A stretch of DNA of 64,000 nucleotides, taken from Georgenia soli. Its GTDB lineage: Bacteria; Actinomycetota; Actinomycetes; Actinomycetales; Actinomycetaceae. The stretch lies in NCBI RefSeq assembly GCF_002563695.1, contig NZ_PDJI01000004.1, positions 248,001 through 312,000 on the forward strand, read 5' to 3'. Under the pieces are notes generated by a model. The model did no database searches. It had not been told where the DNA came from and saw nothing but the letters and a program-made list of their open reading frames with translations. A program made the position numbers and the translations under genes. Shown one piece after another: positions 7,755 to 15,680 of the stretch (position 1 is the stretch's first letter; each line of letters opens with the position of its first letter).

Positions 7755-7811
7755 AGTTTCCCCACGCGCCGTCGCTCCGGGGCGCGTCTTCGGTCCGCCG
7801 CCGGCGCCGGT

Positions 7812-8375
7812 TCACCGGTCCTCGGGCTCGTCCGGCGTGCCGGACGCGTTGCCCTCCTGAGGCTTGATGGCGAAGTCCTCCGGCTCGACGCCCTCGAGGA
7901 AGGTGCGGAACTCCTCCATCACCTCCGGCGCGGGCGCCGAGGGCGCCTGCACCGCCTCCTCGTCAGCCTGGTCCAGACCTGCCTCCTCCATCGGCACGCC
8001 GGCCAGGGTGAGGAGCGTCTCGTCGCAGAGCACCGGGCAGTGGGCGCGCAGCGCGATCGCGATGGCGTCGGAGGGGCGTGCGTCGATGACCTGCCCACCG
8101 CTGAGCACCAGCTCGGCGTGGAAGATGCCGTGGACCACCTGCGTCACGCGCACCTCCTTCACCCCCACCCCGAGGTGCTCGAGGACGGAGACGAGCAGGT
8201 CGTGGGTGAGCGGACGCGGAGGGACGAGCCCGGCCTGCGCGGACGCGATCGCAGCCCCCTCCCGGGGGCCGATGACGATCGGCAGCACGCGGGTGCCGCC
8301 CGGCTCACCGAGCACCACGACGACCTCGTTGCCGGGCACGCTCACCCGCACGCCGAGCACCACCATCTCCCGCAT
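7812..8375 (-). CDS. DUF151 bifunctional nuclease-family protein
   Basis: 187 residues of the bifunctional nuclease (BFN/DUF151) family: VLPIVIGPREGAAI (residues 30-43), ARPSDAIAIALRAHCPV (98-115) are the conserved core. The ATG gives MREMVVLGVRVSVPGNE, the usual N-terminus. The plant homologue has RNase and DNase activity in vitro; the bacterial role is not settled. The last 45 residues are acidic and family-variable. Its position between ftsR and a second merR reproduces the Rv1828-Rv1829-Rv1830 order, which argues for a functional link to that conserved regulatory block. 73 bp separate it from ftsR upstream. Confidence 0.93.
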   Translation of the reverse strand: MREMVVLGVRVSVPGNEVVVVLGEPGGTRVLPIVIGPREGAAIASAQAGLVPPRPLTHDLLVSVLEHLGVGVKEVRVTQVVHGIFHAELVLSGGQVIDARPSDAIAIALRAHCPVLCDETLLTLAGVPMEEAGLDQADEEAVQAPSAPAPEVMEEFRTFLEGVEPEDFAIKPQEGNASGTPDEPEDR

Positions 8376-8448
8376 GCCGCAACGGTACGTCGCACGCGGG
8401 CGCGGCGCGCCCGGAACACACCCCAATCGGGTGATCGCCCCGGCGGTT

Positions 8449-9231
8449 TCAGCCGAGCTGCTCGACGGCGGAGCGGAGCAGCTCCGTGTGGAGGGTCGCG
8501 TAGAGCTCGGCGAGCTCGGCCGCCTGCGCGGCGCTGCGTTCCCGGGCCGCGCCGGAGCGCTGCGCCCGCGTGGGGGCAACCACCTGGTCGATGACGTCGG
8601 CCTCCCGCTCGGCGCTGGTGCGCACGGTCCGCAGGTGGCGGGCGCTGATGCCGTGCCGGCCCAGGGCGAGCACCGCCTGGACCACCTGGACCGAGCGCCC
8701 GGGGAAGCGCCCGCGCGTGTCGGCCAGCACGAGCCCGGCCTGCGCCATCTCGTCCAGCTCGGCCTCGGTGGCGCCCGTGAGCTCGCAGAGCTCCTTGGCA
8801 CTCACCCGCGCCCCGGGGGCCGGCCGGACGAGCTCGCCGTCGCGCGTGACCACGCGGGCGAGCGAGGGCTGCTCCACCTGACGCCCGGCGTCGAGGTCGG
8901 CGAGCTGCTCGCGGATCACCCGCAGCGGCAGGTAGCTGTCGCGCTGGGCGGTCAGGGCGAAGCGGATCCGCTCGGCGTCGGCCCGGGAGTACATGCGGTA
9001 GCCGGACCCGGTGCGGCGCGGCTTGACCAGGCCCTGCTCCTCGAGGAAGCGCAGCTTGGAGATGGTGACGGCGGGGAACTCCGGCTTGAGGAGGGCCAGG
9101 ACGGCACCGATGCTCATCGAGGGCTCGTGGGAGACCTCCTGCGGCCAGGTGCCGGTCCGTTCGGCCGGCGCCCGGGGTGCCGGCGCAGGTTCGTGCGCGG
9201 CGTCGGGCCGACGTCGTGCTGCCGGGCTCAC
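8449..9231 (-). CDS. ftsR: MerR-family regulator FtsR (Rv1828-like)
   Basis: 260 residues. N-terminal MerR winged helix at about 38-105 (MSIGAVLALLKPEFPAVTIS, then RFLEEQGLVKPRRTGSGYR), followed by a long helical second domain at 140-255. The corynebacterial homologue FtsR activates ftsZ and so affects division; the same role is inferred here. A 35-residue Ala/Pro-rich N-terminal tail precedes the domain. The GTG start at 9231 overlaps the garA stop (GTGA), so the two are translationally coupled; a later ATG at the MSIGAV segment is possible but lacks this coupling. Confidence 0.93.
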   Translation of the reverse strand: MSPAARRRPDAAHEPAPAPRAPAERTGTWPQEVSHEPSMSIGAVLALLKPEFPAVTISKLRFLEEQGLVKPRRTGSGYRMYSRADAERIRFALTAQRDSYLPLRVIREQLADLDAGRQVEQPSLARVVTRDGELVRPAPGARVSAKELCELTGATEAELDEMAQAGLVLADTRGRFPGRSVQVVQAVLALGRHGISARHLRTVRTSAEREADVIDQVVAPTRAQRSGAARERSAAQAAELAELYATLHTELLRSAVEQLG

Positions 9232-9719
9232 CGCTGCTGCGCACCTGCCGTGGAGCCGCCGCGGTGGTGACTGGGGTGGTAGGTCAGGCGGTACTTGCCG
9301 ATCTGGACCTCGTCGCCGGCACGGAGCAGGGCGGTGTCGATGCGCTCCCGGTTGACGTACGTGCCGTTGAGGCTCCCCACGTCGCGGACCGAGAAACCGC
9401 TGCCCTCGGTGAGGAACTCGGCGTGCTTTCGCGAGACGGTGACGTCGTCGAGGAAGATGTCGGAGCTCGGGTGACGCCCGGCGGTCGTGCGCTCGGCGTC
9501 GAGGAGGAACCGTGCGCCGGCGTTGGGACCGCGCTGGACGATGAGGAGCGCGGAACCGGGCGGCAGTGCCTCGACGGCGGCCGCGTCGTCGGCGCTGAGC
9601 CCCTGGTAGACGAGCTCGCTCTCGGGCTCCGCGCCGATGGCGCCGAACCTGGCCGTGCTGGTCACGTCGTTGCGCTCGCCGCCCTCGCCCGGGCGCCCCG
9701 GCTGCTGCGGGGTGGTCAT
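9228..9719 (-). CDS. garA: FHA-domain protein, GarA/OdhI homologue
   Basis: 163 residues with a C-terminal FHA domain (residues 58-150; GRHPSSDIFLDDVTVSRKHA and GSLNGTYVNRERI carry the phosphothreonine-binding Arg, Ser and Asn). In mycobacteria and corynebacteria this protein inhibits 2-oxoglutarate dehydrogenase unless phosphorylated at the N-terminal ETTS motif by Ser/Thr kinases. Here that region reads DVTSTARF, so phosphorylatable residues exist but the exact motif is lost. A good ribosome site (GGAGG) precedes the ATG. Its stop overlaps the ftsR start. The usual upstream neighbour gcvH is absent; only a 145-bp spacer separates it from the DUF881 gene. Confidence 0.92.
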   Translation of the reverse strand: MTTPQQPGRPGEGGERNDVTSTARFGAIGAEPESELVYQGLSADDAAAVEALPPGSALLIVQRGPNAGARFLLDAERTTAGRHPSSDIFLDDVTVSRKHAEFLTEGSGFSVRDVGSLNGTYVNRERIDTALLRAGDEVQIGKYRLTYHPSHHRGGSTAGAQQR

Positions 9720-9864
9720 AGGGCTACCTCCTGGGTCGTCTGAGTCCTCCGGCCCTCGGCCGACGTCCTGTGGTCAACAATAGGGGTCAAGTCACCGTGG
9801 TTGCCGGACGAGCAGCCTCCGCACACCCACGGGACCTGCCATTTCGTCCCGATCCGGTCCCGTC

Positions 9865-10857
9865 TCACCCTCCTGGCTCCTCGGGCGGCACGGGCGTGGC
9901 GTGCTCGGGCTCCGGGACCTCGCGGGTCGCGGTGATGCGGATGTCGTCCTCCTCGGTGACCGTGACCTCCCCGCCGGCGTTGCGGACCGAGGAGAGCGCG
10001 CCGCCCGGGATGTCGAGCGCCCCGGAGAGCGTGTCGGGGTCCCCGATGGCGAGCCACTCGTACGGCGGGGCGATCGCCACCCCGTCGACGAGGACACCCC
10101 CGGCACGGTCGTCGAGGATCCAGCTGCTGGCGGTCAGGCGCTGGCCGGAGAGCTCGACCGACTCCACGCCGGCGTTGCGCAGCTCCTCCAGGATCGTCAC
10201 CAGGACCTGGGCCCGTACCCCGCCGCCCGGGTCGTCGATGTCCACCCGCACGCCGGGGCCGTGCACGGGCAGGGTCCCCGCCAGGATGCCGCGCGTGCGC
10301 GCCTGGAGCTCCGCCGCCTCCTGGGCCGCCTCCCGGGAGGTGGTGGAGGACCGGAGCTCGGCGAGGTCCCGCCGCAGCTCCTCCTGCTCGTCGGAGAGGT
10401 CGGCGTTGCGCTGGGTGAGCTCGTCGAGCAGCCGCACCAGGTCGTCCTGACGCATGCCCGCGAGGACGTCCTCCTGCGTCTGGCGCACCTGCGTGACGAC
10501 GGCGAAACCCAGCCCTGCGCACAGCAGCGCGACGGCCACGTGCCCGAGCGTGAGGCGCGGCGCGAGAAGGGAACGCCACGTCCCCCGCCCGCCGGGACCG
10601 GCGGTCTCCCCCGTGCCCGTCGCGGCCGGCTGCGCCTCCGCACCGGTCGCGAGGTCAGCCTCGTCCGGACGCGGCCCACCGTCGGTCGGGGCCGGCTGCT
10701 CCGGAGCCGGCTGCTCCAGAGCCGGTTCCTCCGGGGCGGACTCCTCCGGGGCCGGCGCCCCCGAGTCCGGCGCGCGTCCGCCAGGCCCGGTCGGGTCGGG
10801 ACGCGTGCCCCGGTCGCCCTGCCCACCGTTCGCCGGGTCCTGCGGTGATGCGCTCAT
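9865..10857 (-). CDS. DUF881 membrane protein (Rv1825-like)
   Basis: 330 residues: an 85-residue cytosolic N-terminus rich in Pro/Glu with EEPAPEQPAP-type repeats, one membrane span (about 92-112, LGHVAVALLCAGLGFAVV), a coiled-coil stretch (DLVRLLDELTQRNADLSDEQEELRRDLAEL begins it) and an external DUF881 domain (VDIDDPGGGVRAQVLV, SSWILDD, YEWLAIGDPDTL). The architecture recalls the divisome protein pair DivIC/FtsL, and DUF881 proteins in this locus are thought to act at the envelope, but the role is not established. The ATG overlaps the stop of sbp (ATGA). It is the second DUF881 protein in the operon. Confidence 0.92.
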   Translation of the reverse strand: MSASPQDPANGGQGDRGTRPDPTGPGGRAPDSGAPAPEESAPEEPALEQPAPEQPAPTDGGPRPDEADLATGAEAQPAATGTGETAGPGGRGTWRSLLAPRLTLGHVAVALLCAGLGFAVVTQVRQTQEDVLAGMRQDDLVRLLDELTQRNADLSDEQEELRRDLAELRSSTTSREAAQEAAELQARTRGILAGTLPVHGPGVRVDIDDPGGGVRAQVLVTILEELRNAGVESVELSGQRLTASSWILDDRAGGVLVDGVAIAPPYEWLAIGDPDTLSGALDIPGGALSSVRNAGGEVTVTEEDDIRITATREVPEPEHATPVPPEEPGG

Positions 10858-11186
10858 GCGTTGAAGACGTGCCGGCGGATGGCGGCGACGTTGGAGAAGA
10901 TCCGGATGCCGAGGACGACGACGACGGCGGTGCTCAGCTGCGTCCCCACGCCCAGCTGGTCCCCGAGCCAGACGATGAACGCCGCCACGAGCACGTTGAA
11001 GACGAAGGAGACGACAAAGACGCGTTCGTTGAACAGCCCGTCCAGGCGCGCACGAAGTCCGCCGAAGAGGGCGTCGAGCGCCGCGATGACCGCGATGGGC
11101 AGGTAGGGCTGCAGGGAGCTGGGCACGGTGGGTTCGAAGAAGACCCCGGCGAGCACCCCGACCGCAAGACCGAGCAGAGCGAGCAC
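10854..11186 (-). CDS. sbp: Small basic membrane protein, DUF1290 (Sbp)
   Basis: 110 residues with three membrane spans (1-18, 30-45 and 58-80; FVFNVLVAAFIVWLGDQLG is the most typical) and the short conserved end IFSNVAAIRRHVF. DUF1290 proteins of this size are found between two DUF881 genes in many actinobacteria and in the divisome region of Bacillus. GTG start with an AGGAGGTG ribosome site that overlaps the end of the upstream DUF881 gene. Membrane-located; molecular function unknown. Confidence 0.93.
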   Translation of the reverse strand: MLALLGLAVGVLAGVFFEPTVPSSLQPYLPIAVIAALDALFGGLRARLDGLFNERVFVVSFVFNVLVAAFIVWLGDQLGVGTQLSTAVVVVLGIRIFSNVAAIRRHVFNA

Positions 11187-12182
11187 TCAGCGCACCTCCT
11201 CATCTGCCGGTCGTCCCCGGTCCTCCGCCGCCGTGCTGTCCCCCGAGGGTGGCACATCCTGCGACGGCGGAGAAACGGCCCCGCCGTCGTCGTCCGGGAG
11301 GGGTTCGGCCAGCTCAGGGGTGAGCTGCTGCAGTCCCGGGAGCTCCAGGTCGTCGGCCGTCCGGATGCTGACCCCGATGGAGTAGGTGCCGCGCAGCACG
11401 CCGAGGTGCGTGCTGGCGGGCGTGCGCGCCAGGCGCGTCTGCAGCTGCTCCGGGTCGCCGATCGCCTCGACGACGTACGGCGACACGACCGCCTCGAGGT
11501 TGACGAGGATCGCCTGCCCCGCGGTGCGGATCGCGCTCGTCGGCCCGAGTCGCTGCCCGTTGACGGCGATCGCCTCGGCACCGCTGGCCCACAGCGAGTT
11601 GACCAGGACCTGCAGGTCGACGTCGGTGACGCGCTCGTCCTCCGTGCCGGCGACCCCGCGCCGGGCGGCCGCGGAGTCCTCGAGCGTCACGACGATGCCC
11701 GGTCCGGTGACCGCCACGTGGCCCGAGGCCACGCCGAGCAGGCGCACCTGCGTCAGCAGCTCGGAGCCGGCGCCCGAGAGCTCGGCGTCCCGCAGTCGTT
11801 CGATCTCCGCGGCGCTCTCGGCGTTGGACGTGCGCAGGGCGTCCCCCTCGGCCGCACGTTCGCGGATCTGCTCGACCAGGAGCGTGCGGGCCGGCAGGAA
11901 CCCGGACTGTGGGGCCCGCAGCGCCTTGGCGGCCCAGACTCCGCCCATCCCCATGACGACGCACAGCACGAGCACGGCCGCCCTGCGCCACCACGGCAGG
12001 TGCTGCTGAGCCTCGCTCTTCCGGGCGGCCATGTCGCGGTAGCCCGCGTCCAGCGGGTTCTCCAGCAGCTCGCGCAGCAGCGACATCGACTCGTCCGGCC
12101 GCCTCGGCCGGCCACCCGGCCCCGCGGGCACGGGCGCGGCGACCGGGGTGGCGCCGTCGTCGTCGGTCCGGCTCACGCTCAC
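11187..12182 (-). CDS. DUF881 membrane protein (Rv1823-like)
   Basis: 331 residues: cytosolic segment (1-65), one membrane span (RRAAVLVLCVVMGMGGVWAA, about 67-87), coiled coil (about 105-150, EQIRERAAEGDALRTSNAES) and an external DUF881 domain to about residue 285 (VTGPGIVVTLEDS, NSLWASGAEAIAVNGQRLG). The C-terminal 50 residues are Pro/Asp-rich. Two in-frame GTG codons (12182, 12176) are available; the first overlaps the pgsA stop as GTGA, the same coupling used through the rest of this operon, and is chosen for that reason. Likely works with Sbp and the second DUF881 protein in the envelope. Confidence 0.9.
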   Translation of the reverse strand: MSVSRTDDDGATPVAAPVPAGPGGRPRRPDESMSLLRELLENPLDAGYRDMAARKSEAQQHLPWWRRAAVLVLCVVMGMGGVWAAKALRAPQSGFLPARTLLVEQIRERAAEGDALRTSNAESAAEIERLRDAELSGAGSELLTQVRLLGVASGHVAVTGPGIVVTLEDSAAARRGVAGTEDERVTDVDLQVLVNSLWASGAEAIAVNGQRLGPTSAIRTAGQAILVNLEAVVSPYVVEAIGDPEQLQTRLARTPASTHLGVLRGTYSIGVSIRTADDLELPGLQQLTPELAEPLPDDDGGAVSPPSQDVPPSGDSTAAEDRGRPADEEVR

Positions 12183-12790
12183 GCCCTGGAACGTCCGCGG
12201 TCCGCCCGGACGATGCGCACCACCTGCTCGACGTAGAGCAGCGCCGCCACCCAGTACAGCCCGACGCCCCACCAGGCGCTCGCCCAGCCGACCGTCCACG
12301 CCAGCGCGCCCACCACCCCCGGCACGCTCGCCAGCAGCAGCAGCGGGAAGGCGTACATGAGCGCGAAGGTGCCCGCCTTGCCGGCGAGGTGGACCGGAAG
12401 GGGGCCGTACCCGTGCCTGTTGAGGACGGGCAGCAGGCATGCGAGCACGACGTCGCGCAGGACGATGACGAGCACGAGCCACCAGGGGACCAGCTCGCGC
12501 CAGGCCAGACCGACCAGCGTCACGAAGATGTAGAGCCGGTCCGCCGCGGGGTCCAGGAGCTGCCCGAGGCGGCTGGTCTGGTTGAAGCGGCGTGCGATGA
12601 CGCCGTCGAACCAGTCGCTGGCCCCGGCGATCACCAGCACCACCAGCGCGGCGGCGTCCCGCTCGGTGAAGATCAGCACCGCGAAGACGGGCACGAGCAG
12701 CAGCCGGATCCCCGAGATGACGTTCGGGACGGTCCACACCCGGTCAGAGACCTCGTCGCCGGTCCGGCTCTGTGGGGTGCGGGAGCTCAC
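12179..12790 (-). CDS. pgsA: CDP-alcohol phosphatidyltransferase (PgsA-like)
   Basis: 203 residues, integral membrane. The complete CDP-alcohol phosphotransferase motif is visible: SDWFDGVIARRFNQTS, then RLGQLLDPAADR (DG-xx-AR-x8-G-xxx-D-xxx-D). It transfers a phosphatidyl group from CDP-diacylglycerol to an alcohol at the inner membrane face; glycerol-3-phosphate (giving phosphatidylglycerol phosphate) is the likely acceptor, but the family also includes cardiolipin and inositol-phosphate synthases, so the substrate is inferred. First gene of the conserved block; GTG start. Confidence 0.92.
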   Translation of the reverse strand: MSSRTPQSRTGDEVSDRVWTVPNVISGIRLLLVPVFAVLIFTERDAAALVVLVIAGASDWFDGVIARRFNQTSRLGQLLDPAADRLYIFVTLVGLAWRELVPWWLVLVIVLRDVVLACLLPVLNRHGYGPLPVHLAGKAGTFALMYAFPLLLLASVPGVVGALAWTVGWASAWWGVGLYWVAALLYVEQVVRIVRADRGRSRA

Positions 12791-12871
12791 CGCCCCAGCC
12801 TAAGCGGCGTGAACGGCCGGGGTGCGCCGTCGGCGCGCGCGTCGCGGCCTCGCGCGTGGGACGCTGCTCCG

Positions 12872-13504
12872 GTGCTCGAGCTGCTGACCGGGTCCGGGAT
12901 GGCGATGGCCGCGGGCCTCAACGCCTACGTCCCTCTCATCGGGCTGGGCCTGCTGTCGCGGTACACCGACCTGGTCGCCCTGCCCCAGGGCTGGCAGTGG
13001 CTGGAGAGCACGCCGGCGCTCGGCATCCTGGCGGTGCTGCTGCTCGTCGAGGTGGTCGCGGACAAGGTCCCGGTGGTCGACTCCGTCAACGACGCGCTCC
13101 AGACGCTGGTGCGGCCGGCCGCGGGCGGCATGGTCTTCGCGGCCGGGTCGGCCTCCGAGACGGCGGCGGTGAGCGATCCCGCCACGCTCGTGCAGGACTG
13201 GCGGTGGGCCCCTGTCCTGCTCGGCGTGCTCCTGGCCCTGGCCACCCATCTGACCAAGGCGGTTGCCCGGCCGGCGGTGAACACGGCGACTGCCGGCACG
13301 GGTGCACCCGTGGTCTCCACCGCGGAGGACGTCTCCTCGGTGGCGCTCGTCCTCGTCTCCGTGGTGCTGCCGGCGCTGGTGGCGCTCCTCGTCGTCGTGG
13401 TGCTGGCGCTGCTGGTCCTGGCGGTGCGCAGGCGGCTCGCCGCCCGGGCGGACCGTCCGCTGCGGCACGCCCGCAGCGTCACCCGGCATCCCCCGGACGC
13501 GTAG
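12872..13504 (+). CDS. DUF4126 family membrane protein
   Basis: 210 residues, mostly hydrophobic, with a typical DUF4126 start (LELLTGSGMAMAAGLNAYVP) and four to five membrane spans including GILAVLLLVEVVADKVPVVDS and the very hydrophobic VALVLVSVVLPALVALLVVV near residue 165. The GTG at 12872 is the only plausible start close to the divergent pgsA gene. Many annotations tie the family to small-molecule transport by weak similarity; no substrate can be named. The 81-bp gap to pgsA probably holds both promoters. Confidence 0.85.
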   Translation: MLELLTGSGMAMAAGLNAYVPLIGLGLLSRYTDLVALPQGWQWLESTPALGILAVLLLVEVVADKVPVVDSVNDALQTLVRPAAGGMVFAAGSASETAAVSDPATLVQDWRWAPVLLGVLLALATHLTKAVARPAVNTATAGTGAPVVSTAEDVSSVALVLVSVVLPALVALLVVVVLALLVLAVRRRLAARADRPLRHARSVTRHPPDA

Positions 13505-13532
13505 GTCACCACGCGGCCCTACGCTGTCGCCC

Positions 13533-14522
13533 ATGAGATTCGGACTCTTTCTCCCGCAGGGCTGGCGCTTCGACCTCGTGGGCATCGACGACTCGCAGCA
13601 CTGGCCGACGATCACCTCGCTCGCACGCCGCGCCGACGACGGCGACCTCTGGGAGTCCGTGTGGGTCTACGACCACTTCCACACCACCCCGGTGCCGAGC
13701 GAGGAGGCGACGCACGAGGCCTGGTCGCTCATGGCGGGCCTCGCCGCCAGCACCGACCGGGTGCGGCTCGGGCAGATGTGCACCTGCATGGCCTACCGGA
13801 ACCCGATGTACCTGGCCAAGGTCGCCGCCACGGTCGACCACATCAGCGGCGGGCGCCTGGAGATGGGCATCGGCGCCGGGTGGTACGAGCACGAGTGGCG
13901 CGCGTACGGGTACGGCTTCCCCCGGGCCGGGGTGCGCCTGAAGATGCTCGAGGAGGGGGTCCAGATCTTCGAGCAGGCCTGGCGTGAGGGGGTGGCCACC
14001 TTCCACGGCGAGCACTACGACGTCGACGGTGCCATCTGCCGGCCGCTGCCGCTCCAGCCGGGCGGCGTGCCGCTGTGGATCGCGGGCGGCGGCGAGAAGG
14101 TCACGCTCCGCATCGCCGCGCAGCACGCCCGGTACACCAACTTCGACGGCACCCTGGAGGGCTTCACCCGCAAGAGCCAGATCCTGCGCGAGCACTGCGC
14201 CGAGGTGGGCACCGACTTCGACCAGATCACCCGCTCGGCCAACTACAACGTGCTCATCGGGTCGACGGAGGCCGAGGTGGAGGAGCGCACGGCCGAGCTC
14301 GTGGCGAGGCTGAGCCCGCACATGGACGCCGACCGGCTCGAGCAGCAGCTGCGCGGGTTCCGCGGCATGCCGGCGCACGGCACGCCCGAGCAGGTGGTCG
14401 AGAAGCTGACCGCGCTGAAGGAGCAGGGCCTCGCGTACGGCATCTTCTACTTCCCCGACGCCGCCTACACCACCGACTCGATCGAGCTGTTCGAGCGCGA
14501 GATCATGCCGGCACTGATGTGA
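13533..14522 (+). CDS. LLM-class F420-dependent oxidoreductase
   Basis: 329 residues with the luciferase-like (bacterial TIM barrel) pattern: MRFGLFLPQGWRFDL at the start, YDHFHTTP (residues 46-53), GQMCTCMAYRNP (87-98), GRLEMGIGAGWYEHEWRAYG and GVPLWIAGGGEKVTLRIA. The set corresponds to the actinobacterial F420-dependent group rather than FMN luciferases. It should catalyse a hydride transfer using F420H2; the substrate is not predictable. It is monocistronic: it starts 29 bp after the DUF4126 gene and ends at the terminator at 14558-14575. Confidence 0.9.
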   Translation: MRFGLFLPQGWRFDLVGIDDSQHWPTITSLARRADDGDLWESVWVYDHFHTTPVPSEEATHEAWSLMAGLAASTDRVRLGQMCTCMAYRNPMYLAKVAATVDHISGGRLEMGIGAGWYEHEWRAYGYGFPRAGVRLKMLEEGVQIFEQAWREGVATFHGEHYDVDGAICRPLPLQPGGVPLWIAGGGEKVTLRIAAQHARYTNFDGTLEGFTRKSQILREHCAEVGTDFDQITRSANYNVLIGSTEAEVEERTAELVARLSPHMDADRLEQQLRGFRGMPAHGTPEQVVEKLTALKEQGLAYGIFYFPDAAYTTDSIELFEREIMPALM

Positions 14523-14557
14523 CGGCAGGACTCGTGCGACGTCGACCCTGACGTCAC

Positions 14558-14575
14558 GGCCGGGACCTCCCGGCC
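14558..14575 (+). terminator. Rho-independent terminator after the LLM oxidoreductase
   Basis: Seven-base perfect stem (GGCCGGG, loop ACCT, CCCGGCC) followed directly by TTTC, placed between two convergent stop codons. Confidence 0.75.
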
Positions 14576-14577
14576 TT

Positions 14578-15522
14578 TCACCAGAGCGTGGCCGGCTCCT
14601 CCGCACCGTCGGGGCCGGCCACGTCCGTGTCCGCGGCGCCCGCCGGTCCGACGGCGGCGCCCGCCGCTCCCACCGCGGCACCCGGGCCGGCGCCCCGTGA
14701 GCCCGCCCCTCCGCCGGTCAGGGCCGCCGCCTCCGACGGGGTGCCACGGGATGACGCGGCCTTCGCCGCGGCGACCGCCAGCACGTCCGCGCGCTCGTTG
14801 TGCTCGTCCCCGGTGTGGCCGCGGACCCACTCGAAGTCGGTGCGGCCGCGCCGGGACTCGAGCAGCTCGTCGATCTCCTTGATCAGCTCGAGGTTCTCGG
14901 GGATCTTGCCGTCACCCTTGCGCCAGCCACGACGCTTCCAGCCCTTCGCCCACTTGGTGGCGATGTTGATGACGTACTGGGAGTCCGCGCGGACCAGCAG
15001 GTCGGCGTCGGGACCGACGTGGCGCAGCGCCTCGCGCAGCGCGAGCAGCTCGCCGATGTTGTTGGTCCCGTGCGGCAGACCGCCGGAGCCGGACTCGCCC
15101 GTGGCCTGGTCGACCCACGCCCAGCCGGTCGGTCCGGGGTTGCCGAGCGCGGACCCGTCGGTGGCGATGACCGTGTCGTAGCCGTCGGTGGGGCGCGGCG
15201 GCGTGTCCGCGGCGGCCCCCGCCTTCCGGGCACGGGCCGGCGCCTTGGAGGTGGCCGGGCGCCCGGACGCAGCTGGGGCCCCCGGTGCGGAGGGCGTCAG
15301 ACCGCGCTGGGTGAGCAGCGCGGCGATCTTCTCGCCGTGCCACACGAAGAACGGCGTGCCGTCCTTGAGGGTGCGCTCCGCGGCGAGCCCGTCCGCGAGC
15401 GCCTTCTCGGTGGCGCTGGGGCCGTCCTTGAGACCCAGCTCGGTCAGGTGTGTGCCGATCTGGCGGGCCGTGAGCCCGAACTGCTGACCGAGCTCTGTCT
15501 GCGTGGACCACTTCCTGGGCAA
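14578..15522 (-). CDS. rnhA: Ribonuclease HI with extra N-terminal domain and Ala/Gly-rich tail
   Basis: 314 residues. The RNase H fold lies at about 115-252 with all catalytic residues visible: Asp122 (ATDGSALGNPGPTGWA), Glu158 (NNIGELLALREAL), Asp180 (VRADSQYVINI), His236 and Asp246 (GHTGDEHNERADVLA). It degrades the RNA strand of RNA-DNA hybrids. An N-terminal 75-residue domain (QTELGQQFGLTARQIGTHL, FFVWHGEKIAALL) resembles a small winged helix and is not part of standard RNase HI; the C-terminal 60 residues are low-complexity Gly/Ala. The start is TTG with an AGGAGGAG site, an uncommon choice that could lower translation. Confidence 0.93.
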   Translation of the reverse strand: MPRKWSTQTELGQQFGLTARQIGTHLTELGLKDGPSATEKALADGLAAERTLKDGTPFFVWHGEKIAALLTQRGLTPSAPGAPAASGRPATSKAPARARKAGAAADTPPRPTDGYDTVIATDGSALGNPGPTGWAWVDQATGESGSGGLPHGTNNIGELLALREALRHVGPDADLLVRADSQYVINIATKWAKGWKRRGWRKGDGKIPENLELIKEIDELLESRRGRTDFEWVRGHTGDEHNERADVLAVAAAKAASSRGTPSEAAALTGGGAGSRGAGPGAAVGAAGAAVGPAGAADTDVAGPDGAEEPATLW

Positions 15523-15615
15523 CGTCTCTCCTCCTGCAGGCGGGCGCGCGCCCGGCGACCGTCCACCCTACGCCGCCGCGTCCGCCTCGACCCGCAGCGG
15601 GCGCGGCGGGGCGCC

Positions 15616-15679
15616 GGCGCGGACTCCGGGCGGCACCTCACGGCACCGGCGCGAGCTCCGGGCGGCACCTCACGGCGCC
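15616..15679. repeat. Two tandem copies of a 32-bp sequence
   Basis: Copies at 15616-15647 and 15648-15679 are identical at 29 of 32 positions and share the core CTCCGGGCGGCACCTCACGG. The pair lies in the gap between the rnhA start and the stop of the GlgC-like gene and abuts that stop codon. A third partial unit (CACTCCGGGTACC) lies inside the gene end. Confidence 0.9.
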
Positions 15680-15680
15680 G

